From: Streptomyces sp. BV286
Lineage (GTDB): Bacteria; Actinomycetota; Actinomycetes; Streptomycetales; Streptomycetaceae
Direction: 5' to 3'
Assembly: GCF_019090165.1 (NCBI RefSeq)
Contig: NZ_JAHRIB010000165.1
Location: 1-33,332, forward strand
Length of the DNA: 33,332 nt
Part shown: in pieces, positions 1 to 7,645 of the stretch
Layout: the number at the start of each line of letters is the position of its first letter
How positions within the stretch are numbered: the stretch's first letter is position 1
Program-made: the position numbers and the translations under genes
Notes under the pieces: model-generated
What the model was told of the DNA's origin: nothing
The model's database searches: none
The model's input: the letters and a program-made list of their open reading frames with translations, nothing else

Positions 1-2214
1 CTCCTGCTGAAAGGCGTCGATCCGTCGTTGCAGATCGCGGTGGGCGGCGTCGTCGAGGAGGGCCGCCCCGGCGGCCTGCGGCGTGTCGAACCCGGCCCGG
101 AAGGCGGCGTCGGCGAGTCGCGCGTCGGCGTCCTTGAGCCGTTGCGCGGTGTCCGCCGCGACGCGCGCCGTGTCCGCGGCCTCCGTGAGCGTCGAGACCC
201 GCCGCTCCAGTTGGGCCGCCCGCTCGGCGACGCTGCCCGCCGAACCCCTGGCCTGCGTCAACTCCTCTTCCAGCGCTGCCGTTTCCCGGGCGAGGGCCTC
301 TTTGCGTGCCGTCCGTGAGGCGCCCCGCACCGCGGCCTCCTGGTGGGCGGTGAGCCGGCGCCGGTGCTCCTGCTCGGCCTGCCGGAGTGCCTCACCTGCC
401 GCGTGCAGCCCCGAGGCGGCGCCCCGCGCCTCGGCGTGTCGCCGCTCCAACTCCTCGGCCTGCTCGGCGAGTCGGCCGGTGGGGGTGTCTCCCGCCTCGG
501 CCGTCGCGGCGGCCAGCGCCTCACGCACCACGCCGAGCCGTCGCTCCTCCTCGGTGCGCTGCTCGTCGGCGCGCTGGTACGCGGCGAGCGCGGCCTCCTC
601 GGCCCGCTGGTCGACGTGCCCCTCGACCTTCCGGGCGGGAACGGGGTGTTCGGTGGCGCCGCAGACCGTGCAGGCCTCGCCGTCCACCAGGCCCGCCGCG
701 AGTTCCGCGGCGATGCCCTTGAGGCGCTGCTCCTTGAGGTCCAGCCAGTGGGCGCGGGCCTCCGTGGCCCGTTCGCGCGCGGCCAGCACGCGTGCGTGGG
801 CCTCGTCGGTGTCCCCGGCGAGCTGGTCGCGCAACCGGGCGGCGGCGAGCCGCGAGCGGGCGGGGTCACGCTGGACGGAGAGCTGTTCGGCGCGGGTGGC
901 GGCCTCCTGGGCCGCGTCGATACGTGCCTGGAGGCCCGTTTTGTGCGTCTCCCACTCCGAGAGCCAGTGCTCGGCGTCCTGCAGCACGTCCTCGTCGGCG
1001 CGCTCCTGACGGTCCAACTCGTGGCTTTCGGTGGCGAGTTCGGCGAGCCGGTGCTCGCCTCGGCGGGCCGACTCCAGTCCGCCCAGCTCCTCGGCGGCCT
1101 TGCGTGCGGCGGAAGCGAGTTCCGTCGCCCCGGCTTCCGTGAAGGCTTCGGGGAGCAGGTCACGGGCGCGCGCCTCGGCGTCGGCCGCCCGGCGGTGCTC
1201 GGCCCCGGTCGCCTCGCGCAGTCCGAGGGCGGGCGCCACCGCCTCCGCCTTCCGGCCACGCTCCATGCGTACCAGCGCCTCCCGGTGGCTCCCGGACCGC
1301 TCCTCCAGACGAGCGGCCCGCTCCCGGGCCTCGGCGAACCGCTCCTGGAGCCGCGCCACTTCGCGTACGTCCTCGAGTACGCGATCCGCGGCGGCCTGCG
1401 CCGACTCCCCGGCGGCCTGCGCGCAGTGGGCGATCGTGAACCTCTCGCGGGCGGTGCTCCTGGCGATGGCCGCCCACGCGAGGACGGCCTCGGCGAGCCC
1501 CGGTTCGCCGGGTGTCAGGTCGGGCAGCGGCAGCTCGACGAGATCACCGGCAGCCTGCTGCATCCGGTGGGCGTCGGCGAGCAACTCGGCGTCCGTGGAT
1601 CGCACTTGCGTCTCGGTCGCCCGCCTGCGCTCGGCCAGGCTCTGCTCGACGGCGGCGAAGCGGCTCGTGTCGAAGAGACGGCCGAGGAGTCTGCCGCGGG
1701 CCTCGGCGTCGGCCCGCAGAAAGCGCGCGAAGTCGCCCTGGGGCAGCAGCACGACCTGGCAGAACTGCTCACGGCTCATGCCCAGCAGCTGGGTGATCTC
1801 CTCGCCGATCTCCTGGTGGGAGCGGCTGAGGTCCTTCCAGGAGCCCGCCGGGGCGTCGTACTCGCGCAGCCAGCTCTGTGCCTTCTCCTTCGTGGTGCCG
1901 GTGCCCCGCTTCTTGGGGCGCTCCCAGGGCGGCTGCCGGGTGACCTCCAGGCGGCGTCCCGCCACGGAGAGTTCCAGCGTCACCTCGGTGCGGGTGCCGG
2001 ACAGCGCGTGGTCGCTGCGCAGCGAGCCGCCCTGCCTTGCGCCCGGCACCGAGCCGTAGAGCGCGAAGCAGACGGCGTCCAGGACGGAGGTCTTGCCCGC
2101 GCCCGTGGGCCCGTGCAGCAGGAAGAGTCCGGCGGCCGACAGGTCGTCGAAGTCGACCTCCTGGGCGCCGCCGAACGGCCCGAAGGCGGTGATGTGCAGC
2201 CGGTGCAGCCTCAT
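1..2214 (-). CDS. sbcC: Exonuclease SbcCD, ATPase subunit SbcC (3' part cut off by window edge)
   Basis: SMC-like ATPase subunit of the SbcCD (Mre11-Rad50 type) nuclease, which opens hairpins and trims blocked double-strand ends. The frame runs open from ATG 2214 to base 1, giving 738 residues; actinobacterial SbcC is about 1000, so the C-terminal coiled coil, signature motif and Walker B lie to the left. The N-terminus shows Walker A GPTGAGKTS (residues 35-43) and a Q-loop region with VVLLPQGDFARFLRA. A long Arg/Glu/Ala-rich coiled coil follows, interrupted by a zinc hook CTVC at residues 515-518 (bases 661-672), which dimerises the coiled coils in this family. A GAGGGAG ribosome site precedes the start. 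It lies 79 bases downstream of sbcD on the same strand, the usual partner order. The long plus-strand frames over this region are antisense shadows. Confidence 0.96.
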   Translation of the reverse strand, partial: MRLHRLHITAFGPFGGAQEVDFDDLSAAGLFLLHGPTGAGKTSVLDAVCFALYGSVPGARQGGSLRSDHALSGTRTEVTLELSVAGRRLEVTRQPPWERPKKRGTGTTKEKAQSWLREYDAPAGSWKDLSRSHQEIGEEITQLLGMSREQFCQVVLLPQGDFARFLRADAEARGRLLGRLFDTSRFAAVEQSLAERRRATETQVRSTDAELLADAHRMQQAAGDLVELPLPDLTPGEPGLAEAVLAWAAIARSTARERFTIAHCAQAAGESAQAAADRVLEDVREVARLQERFAEARERAARLEERSGSHREALVRMERGRKAEAVAPALGLREATGAEHRRAADAEARARDLLPEAFTEAGATELASAARKAAEELGGLESARRGEHRLAELATESHELDRQERADEDVLQDAEHWLSEWETHKTGLQARIDAAQEAATRAEQLSVQRDPARSRLAAARLRDQLAGDTDEAHARVLAARERATEARAHWLDLKEQRLKGIAAELAAGLVDGEACTVCGATEHPVPARKVEGHVDQRAEEAALAAYQRADEQRTEEERRLGVVREALAAATAEAGDTPTGRLAEQAEELERRHAEARGAASGLHAAGEALRQAEQEHRRRLTAHQEAAVRGASRTARKEALARETAALEEELTQARGSAGSVAERAAQLERRVSTLTEAADTARVAADTAQRLKDADARLADAAFRAGFDTPQAAGAALLDDAAHRDLQRRIDAFQQE

Positions 2215-2293
2215 CGGGCTCCCTCGAAGTGCGGGGCGCGGTACGGGCCGTGCGGCTGTGCCGCGTCCCGTCGGCCGTCCTGGTCGTGCGGCG

Positions 2294-3457
2294 TCACCTG
2301 GCGACCTCGCGGACGGTGTCGTCGGCGCGGACCGTGTCGAACGCGTCCTGCAGCACGGCCTGTTCGTGTTCGTCGGGGCCGGCGCCGCGCACGTGGGCCA
2401 CGAAGTCCTCCGCGATCTGCTGGTCGTTGCGGCCCGCGAGCCGTCGCGCGTACGACACGTCGGGGTCGTCGGCCGCCCGCTCGGGTTCGAAGACGAGGCT
2501 GAGCGTGTGGGGGAACCGCTCGGTGAGCCGCGCCATGGGGTCGGCGGGACGCACGGGGTCGGTGAGGGTCGCCTCGACCCATGCCTCCTCGTGGCGCGTC
2601 AGTGCCGGATCGGCGAGGAGATTCTCCAGGGCGCCACGGACACGGGCCAGTGCGCGCGGTACGGGGCAGTCGAGGCGCTCGGCCTCCACCGAGCCGTCGG
2701 CTGCCAGGTCGACCAGCCACATGCTCTTGCGGTGGTCCGTCTCCGAGAAGGAGTACGGCAGGGGCGAGCCCGAGTAGCGCACGCGCGGGGTGATGGTCTG
2801 GCTGCCGTGGAGATGGCCGAGCGCGACGTAGTCGACTCCGTCGAAGACCCCCGCGGGGACGGCGGCGACCCCGCCCACCGCGATGTCCCGCTCACTGTCG
2901 CTGGCCTCACCACCGGTGACGAAGGCGTGGGCGAGGACGACGGAACGCGTGCCCGGCGCGCGGGTGGCGAGGTCGGCGCGCACCCGGTCCATGGCGGCGG
3001 CGAGCACGCTCTCGTGGCCCGCCTTGTCCACTCCGAACTCGTCCTTCACCAGGGCCGGTTCCAGATACGGCAGTCCGTAGAAGGCAACCCCGCCGAAGGC
3101 GTCCGCGAGCACCACAGGGGTGCCGCACGCGGAGGGGTCGGTCCGCAGATGGATGCCGGCGCGGTCGATGAGTCCTGCGCCGACACCGAGCCGGCGCGCC
3201 GAGTCGTGGTTCCCGGAGATCATCACCGTGGGCACGCCGAGGGCGGCGAGTCTGTGCAGTGCGTCGTCGAAGAGCTCGACCGCGGCCAGCGGGGGCACGG
3301 CCCGGTCGTACACGTCCCCCGACACGACCACCGCGTCCACCGCGCGCTCGCGCACGGTGGTGACGAGGTGGCCGATGAACTCGGCCTGGGCTCCGAGCAT
3401 GTTCACCCGGTGGAACGCCCGGCCGAGGTGCCAGTCGGAAGTGTGCAGAAGCCTCAT
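2294..3457 (-). CDS. sbcD: Exonuclease SbcCD, nuclease subunit SbcD
   Basis: Mn-dependent metallophosphoesterase nuclease subunit (387 residues, normal length) that acts with SbcC on DNA ends. The five phosphoesterase motifs are visible: D8 and H10 in SDWHLG, D48 in SGDVYDR, N83-H84-D85 in SGNHDSARR, H177 in LAHAF, and H215/H217 in GHLHG. The C-terminal third is the capping domain. The ATG start gives the typical MRLLHTSDWHLG opening. It is the first gene of a two-gene unit with sbcC. The C-terminus contains several Asp/Glu-rich stretches but nothing unusual for the family. Confidence 0.97.
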   Translation of the reverse strand: MRLLHTSDWHLGRAFHRVNMLGAQAEFIGHLVTTVRERAVDAVVVSGDVYDRAVPPLAAVELFDDALHRLAALGVPTVMISGNHDSARRLGVGAGLIDRAGIHLRTDPSACGTPVVLADAFGGVAFYGLPYLEPALVKDEFGVDKAGHESVLAAAMDRVRADLATRAPGTRSVVLAHAFVTGGEASDSERDIAVGGVAAVPAGVFDGVDYVALGHLHGSQTITPRVRYSGSPLPYSFSETDHRKSMWLVDLAADGSVEAERLDCPVPRALARVRGALENLLADPALTRHEEAWVEATLTDPVRPADPMARLTERFPHTLSLVFEPERAADDPDVSYARRLAGRNDQQIAEDFVAHVRGAGPDEHEQAVLQDAFDTVRADDTVREVAR

Positions 3458-3525
3458 GATCCCCGAGACTAACGGCCGGGTCGGACATCACGGGCGGCTA
3501 CTCCCGTATCGGCCCGATGTGCGGC

Positions 3526-4152
3526 CTATGCGTCCCCGTACGCCTCTCCGCCCGGTTCGAACCCGGCTGTCCCGGCCGTGATGTCGGCGAGCCAGCTGCG
3601 GAAGGCGTCGACTTCGGAGTCCGGCAGTCCGATCTCGATGGTGACGGCCTCCCCGTAGCGCACGTCACGCACGTCGCGGCCGGTCGAGCGCAGGTCGTTC
3701 TCCACCTTGCCCGCCCGCTGGTGGTCGACGGTCAGGGTCACGAGGCGAAAGCGTCTGCGGGTGAGTGTGCCGAAGGTGTCCAGTGCCTCGCCCACCGCAC
3801 CGCCGTAGGCCCGGATGAGTCCGCCCGCGCCGAGTTTGACGCCTCCGTAGTAGCGGGTGACGACGGCGACGACATAGCGCATGTCGCGTCGCAGCAGCAT
3901 CTGGAGCATCGGGACGCCCGCGGTGCCGCCCGGTTCACCGTCGTCGCTCGCCTTCTGCACGGCGGCGTCGGCGCCGATGACGTACGCGAAGCAGTTGTGC
4001 GACGCGTCCGCGTGCTCCTTGCGGACGGCCGCGACGAAGTCCTGGGCCTCCCGCTCGGTGGCCGCCGGCGCCAGGGCGCAGAGGAAGCGGGAGCGGTTGA
4101 TCTCGATCTCGTGCACGCCTGCGCGGGCCACCGTGCGGTACTCGTCCTGCAT
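3526..4152 (-). CDS. YigZ/IMPACT family protein (UPF0029)
   Basis: 208-residue member of the IMPACT/YigZ family. The N-terminal UPF0029 domain (about residues 15-125) carries the hallmark stretch with SHNCFAY, SDDGEPGGTAG and the YYGGVKLGAGGL signature; the smaller C-terminal ferredoxin-like domain (about 135-200) follows. Eukaryotic IMPACT inhibits Gcn2; the bacterial role is not firmly known, and RNA or ribosome-associated functions have been suggested. The ATG at 4152 was chosen because the domain begins directly after it; the frame stays open to 4281, but that extension is Gly/Pro-rich and unconserved in character. Upstream, hairpin 4215-4257 separates it from the sixA unit, so it probably has its own promoter. 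Confidence 0.9.
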   Translation of the reverse strand: MQDEYRTVARAGVHEIEINRSRFLCALAPAATEREAQDFVAAVRKEHADASHNCFAYVIGADAAVQKASDDGEPGGTAGVPMLQMLLRRDMRYVVAVVTRYYGGVKLGAGGLIRAYGGAVGEALDTFGTLTRRRFRLVTLTVDHQRAGKVENDLRSTGRDVRDVRYGEAVTIEIGLPDSEVDAFRSWLADITAGTAGFEPGGEAYGDA

Positions 4153-4214
4153 CGGGCCAGCGTATGCGTGCGGAACACACGCGTGCGACCGTCGCGCGGG
4201 CGGCGCCGTCCCGG

Positions 4215-4257
4215 GAGGGCGGCAGCGGCCCGCCGAGGGCCCTGCCCCGCCGCCCTC
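4215..4257 (-). terminator. Hairpin after the sixA unit
   Basis: A perfect 9-bp inverted repeat (GAGGGCGGC at 4215-4223, GCCGCCCTC at 4249-4257) encloses a GC-rich 25-base loop that can fold further. It lies 38 bases past the sixA stop on the minus strand. There is no T-tract, as is common for actinobacterial terminators. Confidence 0.5.
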
Positions 4258-4295
4258 ATCGCCGAACACCCCCGGTTCCACCCCTCCCCCGCTGT

Positions 4296-4847
4296 CTACG
4301 TGCCGCCCTTCTTCCTTCCCCTCGGCACGATCATGTCCGTGAGCAGGGCGGTGCTGGGGCCGAGCGACTCCCAGCCGCCGCCGTGCCAGGCGAGGATCGC
4401 GATGGCGGAGGTGGGGAACTTCGTACGCACGTCGTCGAGCGCGTCGTCGAGGCCGTCGCCGGCCAGCGTCAGCACCAGGTCCTCCAGGCCGGGGTTGTGC
4501 CCGACGAGCAGCAGGGTCTTGGCCTCGGCGGGCGCCTCGTGCACCACTTCCAGCAGCTCGGGCACGTCTGCCCCGTACAGCCGTGCGTCATGACGTACGG
4601 GAGGAGGGGTGCCCCACTGTGCGGCGGTCAGGTCCCAGGTCTGCCGGGCGCGCACGGCGGTCGAACAGAGCGCCAGCTCCGGCAGGCAGTCCACGGCGGC
4701 GAGCGCGCGTCCGGCGGCCGGGGCGTCCCGGCGGCCGCGCGGTGCGAGCGGCCGCTCGTGGTCCGTGACGCCGTCCGGATAGGCGGACTTGGCGTGCCGC
4801 AGGACGATCAGACGGCGCAGCGGGCCCGCTCCGGCGCGCGCGATCAC
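4296..4847 (-). CDS. SixA-type histidine phosphatase
   Basis: 183-residue histidine phosphatase superfamily protein of the short SixA type, which removes phosphate from phosphohistidine in E. coli ArcB and PTS proteins. Visible catalytic features are R17-H18 in LRHAKS (the phospho-accepting His), R67 in STAVRARQT, and H117 in VGHNPGLEDL. It begins with GTG 4847 inside the stop of the upstream gene (GTGA overlap), so the two are probably translationally coupled. Its substrate here is unknown; no PTS or histidine kinase gene is adjacent. A C-terminal GRKKGG tail ends the protein. Identification of the family is firm, the substrate is not. Confidence 0.9.
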   Translation of the reverse strand: MIARAGAGPLRRLIVLRHAKSAYPDGVTDHERPLAPRGRRDAPAAGRALAAVDCLPELALCSTAVRARQTWDLTAAQWGTPPPVRHDARLYGADVPELLEVVHEAPAEAKTLLLVGHNPGLEDLVLTLAGDGLDDALDDVRTKFPTSAIAILAWHGGGWESLGPSTALLTDMIVPRGRKKGGT

Positions 4848-5710
4848 GCCGGGGCTCCGCGGCCGATGTCACGGGTGAGCTCCAGCCCGAGGAGCCGGTC
4901 CGCGTAGGCGTACGTCTCGAAGCGGGCCCCGTCGGGAACCGTCCCCGACGTCTCCACCTTCCGCAGGACACCGAGCACGGCGGGCACGTCCAGGTCGTCC
5001 TCCCAGGCGGCGCGCAGCTGTTCGCGTACGGGATCGGGGATGGGCCCGGAGGGCCGGGTGGCCCAGACGGCGACGGCGTCCCGCCAGCGTCGCAGGTTCT
5101 CCCGCGCGTCCGCGAGGTCGGCCGCGCCGATGTGGAGGGTCTCGCCGCGGGGGCGTGCGAGCAGGGCGAGGCGCAGCGCCGAGGCGCTCTCCTCGTCGTG
5201 CGCCGCACCGGACTCGACCTCTGCCCCGGCGACCGCGACGCACAGACCGCCCGCCGCCTCACCGGCCACCGCCTGCCCGGCGGCGGTGCCGCTGCCGACC
5301 GGGCCGTCGGTCGCCGGTTCCCCGTCCACCGGTTCCCCGGCCACCGGCTCGTTGCTCTCCCGCTCGGCGCCTACCGGATCGCTGCCCTCCAGCCGGTCGG
5401 GCGGGCCGAGTACGCGCAGCACCTGGGCCTCGCCCAGCCCGGATCCGCTGTCCCGTTCGTCCTCGAACGGCCGGATGCCGAGCTCCGCGGCCCGGGCCCG
5501 GAGCTCCGTGCGCTGTTCCGTGCCGGTCAGGACGGTCCAGACGGGTGTTCCGCTGATCTCCAGGGCCCGTACGAGCACGTCGGCGATCAGGAGCACCCGC
5601 AGGCCGGTGGTGTCGGGGCGCGGCACATGGGCCTCGACGCGGGTCAGGCCCCGGCGGGCGGGGGCGGCGGTGACAGGGTCGCCGGTTCGGGCGTCGGTGA
5701 TACGCAGCAC
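4844..5710 (-). CDS. Degenerate MshC / cysteinyl-tRNA synthetase-like protein
   Basis: 288-residue protein usually left as hypothetical in streptomycetes. The opening LRITDARTGDPV resembles the start of MshC (cysteine:glucosaminyl-inositol ligase) and CysRS. A Rossmann-like strand-helix (residues 38-62, with ADVLVRALEISGTPVW) matches the first half-fold of those enzymes. The C-terminal part (177-255, with ALRLALLARP, LRRWRDAV and EDDLDVPAVLGVLRKVE) resembles their helical anticodon-binding-like domain. The HIGH and KMSKS catalytic motifs and the zinc-ligand core are missing; in their place lies an acidic, Gly/Pro-rich low-complexity linker (about 105-175). It is therefore probably not a ligase. 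The gene overlaps the SixA-type phosphatase by 4 bases. The homology claim rests on my reading of these motifs, not on a search. Confidence 0.75.
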   Translation of the reverse strand: MLRITDARTGDPVTAAPARRGLTRVEAHVPRPDTTGLRVLLIADVLVRALEISGTPVWTVLTGTEQRTELRARAAELGIRPFEDERDSGSGLGEAQVLRVLGPPDRLEGSDPVGAERESNEPVAGEPVDGEPATDGPVGSGTAAGQAVAGEAAGGLCVAVAGAEVESGAAHDEESASALRLALLARPRGETLHIGAADLADARENLRRWRDAVAVWATRPSGPIPDPVREQLRAAWEDDLDVPAVLGVLRKVETSGTVPDGARFETYAYADRLLGLELTRDIGRGAPA

Positions 5711-5780
5711 GGGCTGAGCGTAGGCGCGTGAGGGGCCGCGCGCAGGGATGCCGACGTCATTGCGGACACGCGCTCGCGCC

Positions 5781-6632
5781 TCATCGGGGCGCGGGCCGTC
5801 CCGCGGTGCCGAGGAAACGCACGTGCGGCCGGTCGTCGGGACCCTCGCGTGTGACCGCGGCCCGGACGCCGTACACCTCGGCGATGAGCTGCTCGGTGAG
5901 TACGTCGCCCGGGGTGCCGCCGGCCACCACGCGTCCCTCGCGCAGGACGAGGAGCTGGTCGCAGTACATCGCCGCGAGGTTGAGGTCGTGCAGGGCGACG
6001 ACGCTGGTGACCGGGAGCGAGGTGACGAGGGTCAGGAGGTCGAGCTGGTGTTGGATGTCCAGGTGGTTGGTCGGTTCGTCGAGGAGCAGTTCGCGGGGCT
6101 CCTGGGCGAGCGCGCGGGCGATCTGCACGCGCTGGCGTTCGCCGCCGGAGAGGGTGTGCCAGGAGCGGTGGGTGAGGCCGGTGAGTCCGGTGCGGTCGAG
6201 GGCGTCCCGCACGGCTTCCTCGTCCGCCGGGGACGCGGGTGTCCAGGCGCGGCGGTGCGGGGTGCGGCCGAGCCGTACGACGTCCAGCACGCTCAACTCG
6301 ACCTGGGTGTCGACCTGTTGCTCGACCACGGCGACCCGGCGCGCGATGTCCCTGCGGCTCAGGTCCGCGAGGGGGCTGCCGTCGAGCGTGACCACTCCCG
6401 ACGCCGGGGCCAGGACGCCGGCGAGGAGGCGCAGGAGGGTGGATTTGCCTGAGCCGTTCGGCCCGAGGAGGCCGACGGTGGCGCCCCGGGCGGGGGTGAT
6501 GCTGACGCCGTCGAGTATGAGCCGGCTGTCGGCGGTGCGGCTCACGCGGTGGGCGTGCAGCCCGTCGTCCGGCGCGGCCTCCACGGGTCCGGTGTCCTTG
6601 GTGGCCCCGGCGGTCCTGCTGTCCGTCGTCAT
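5781..6632 (-). CDS. btuD: Cobalamin/iron-type ABC transporter ATPase (FecE/BtuD-like)
   Basis: 283-residue ATPase of the FecCD/BtuCD importer class. It shows Walker A GPNGSGKST (57-65), the signature LSGGERQRVQIARAL, Walker B ELLLDEPTNHLD, and the H-loop VALHDLNLA. A 30-residue hydrophilic N-terminal extension precedes the domain. The ATG at 6632 overlaps the permease stop (ATGA), so it is the last gene of a coupled three-gene unit. Sequence alone does not separate siderophore from corrinoid uptake. The cobalamin riboswitch heading the operon (8746-8912) favours vitamin B12 or cobinamide, and the gene symbol is given on that basis. Confidence 0.88.
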   Translation of the reverse strand: MTTDSRTAGATKDTGPVEAAPDDGLHAHRVSRTADSRLILDGVSITPARGATVGLLGPNGSGKSTLLRLLAGVLAPASGVVTLDGSPLADLSRRDIARRVAVVEQQVDTQVELSVLDVVRLGRTPHRRAWTPASPADEEAVRDALDRTGLTGLTHRSWHTLSGGERQRVQIARALAQEPRELLLDEPTNHLDIQHQLDLLTLVTSLPVTSVVALHDLNLAAMYCDQLLVLREGRVVAGGTPGDVLTEQLIAEVYGVRAAVTREGPDDRPHVRFLGTAGRPAPR

Positions 6633-7645
6633 CCCGTCCTCCGCGTCCGGTACAGCACGAGTACGAACACCGGCACACCGATCAGCGAGGTCACCACACC
6701 CACCGGCACTTCCTGGGGGTCGAGGACAGTACGGGCCAGGGTGTCGACCCACACGAGGAAGACCGCTCCGGCCAGTGCGGTGACCGGCAGCAGCCTGGCG
6801 TGGCCGGAGCCCACCAACGCCCGTGCGGCGTGCGGCAGTACGAGTCCGACGAAGCCGATCGCGCCCGCCGAGCTGACCAGCGCGGCCGTCAGGAGTGCCG
6901 TGGCGCACAGCAGCACCAGACGGGTACGGGCCACGGACACGCCGAGCGTCGCGGCGGCGTCCTGGCCGAAGGCGAACGCGTCGAGTGTGCGCGCGTACGC
7001 GAGGCACACGAGCAGGGTGACCCCGAGCACCGCGCCGCAGACCCAGACGTCGGTCCAGCCGACTCCGCTCAGCGAGCCGAGCAGCCAGAACAGCACGCCG
7101 CGGGTGGTCTCGGCGTCGGCGGACGTCATCACGACGAACGAGGTGAGCGCGGAGAAGAGCTGCATCGCGGCGACACCGCTCAGCACCACGCGGTCCGTCG
7201 CACCGCCCAGGGTGTGGCTCAGCAACAGGACCAGCCCGAACGAGAGCAGCGCGCCCAGGAACGCGCCCGCGGAGACGGAGACCAGGCCTCCGCCGACCCC
7301 GAGCACGACCACCACGACGGCGCCGGTCGAGGCGCCCGAGGACACCCCGAGGACGAACGGGTCGGCGAGCGGGTTGCGCAGCAGGGACTGCATCACCGCG
7401 CCGCACACGGCGAGTCCGGCCCCGCACACGGCCGCCAGGAGCGTGCGCGGCAGACGCAGCTCCCAGACGATGCCGTCACGGACGGGGCTCAGTTCCGTGG
7501 CCCCGAGCCCCAGATGGGCCGCGACGGCGGACCACACGTCGCCGACGCGGATGTCCGCCGGACCGATGGTGATCGCCACGGCGACGGACACACAGAGCAG
7601 CGCGGCACCGGCCGCGACGAGCAGGACCATGCGCGGCCGCGTCAC
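6629..7645 (-). CDS. btuC: FecCD/BtuC-family ABC permease
   Basis: 338-residue multi-spanning permease of the FecCD family (about 9-10 hydrophobic segments). Family hallmarks seen are WELRLPRTLLAAVCGAGLA, GAVMQSLLRNPLADPFVLG with SSGAS, and GAIGFVGLVLPHAAR near the C-terminus, the coupling-helix area that contacts the ATPase. The GTG start at 7645 lies in the stop of the binding-protein gene (GTGA overlap), and its own stop overlaps the ATPase start. One permease gene implies a homodimeric channel, as in BtuC. Corrinoid specificity is inferred from the riboswitch. Confidence 0.92.
   Translation of the reverse strand: MTRPRMVLLVAAGAALLCVSVAVAITIGPADIRVGDVWSAVAAHLGLGATELSPVRDGIVWELRLPRTLLAAVCGAGLAVCGAVMQSLLRNPLADPFVLGVSSGASTGAVVVVVLGVGGGLVSVSAGAFLGALLSFGLVLLLSHTLGGATDRVVLSGVAAMQLFSALTSFVVMTSADAETTRGVLFWLLGSLSGVGWTDVWVCGAVLGVTLLVCLAYARTLDAFAFGQDAAATLGVSVARTRLVLLCATALLTAALVSSAGAIGFVGLVLPHAARALVGSGHARLLPVTALAGAVFLVWVDTLARTVLDPQEVPVGVVTSLIGVPVFVLVLYRTRRTG

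Noticed and set aside
343..2502. 719-codon plus-strand open frame
   Set aside because: It is antisense to sbcC, whose motifs (Walker A, zinc hook) are clear; GC-rich third positions keep the opposite frame open.
5722..5781. AGGCGCG/CGCGCCT inverted repeat between btuD and the MshC-like gene
   Set aside because: The arms are separated by about 46 bases and one overlaps the btuD stop; too weak in GC-rich sequence to call a terminator.
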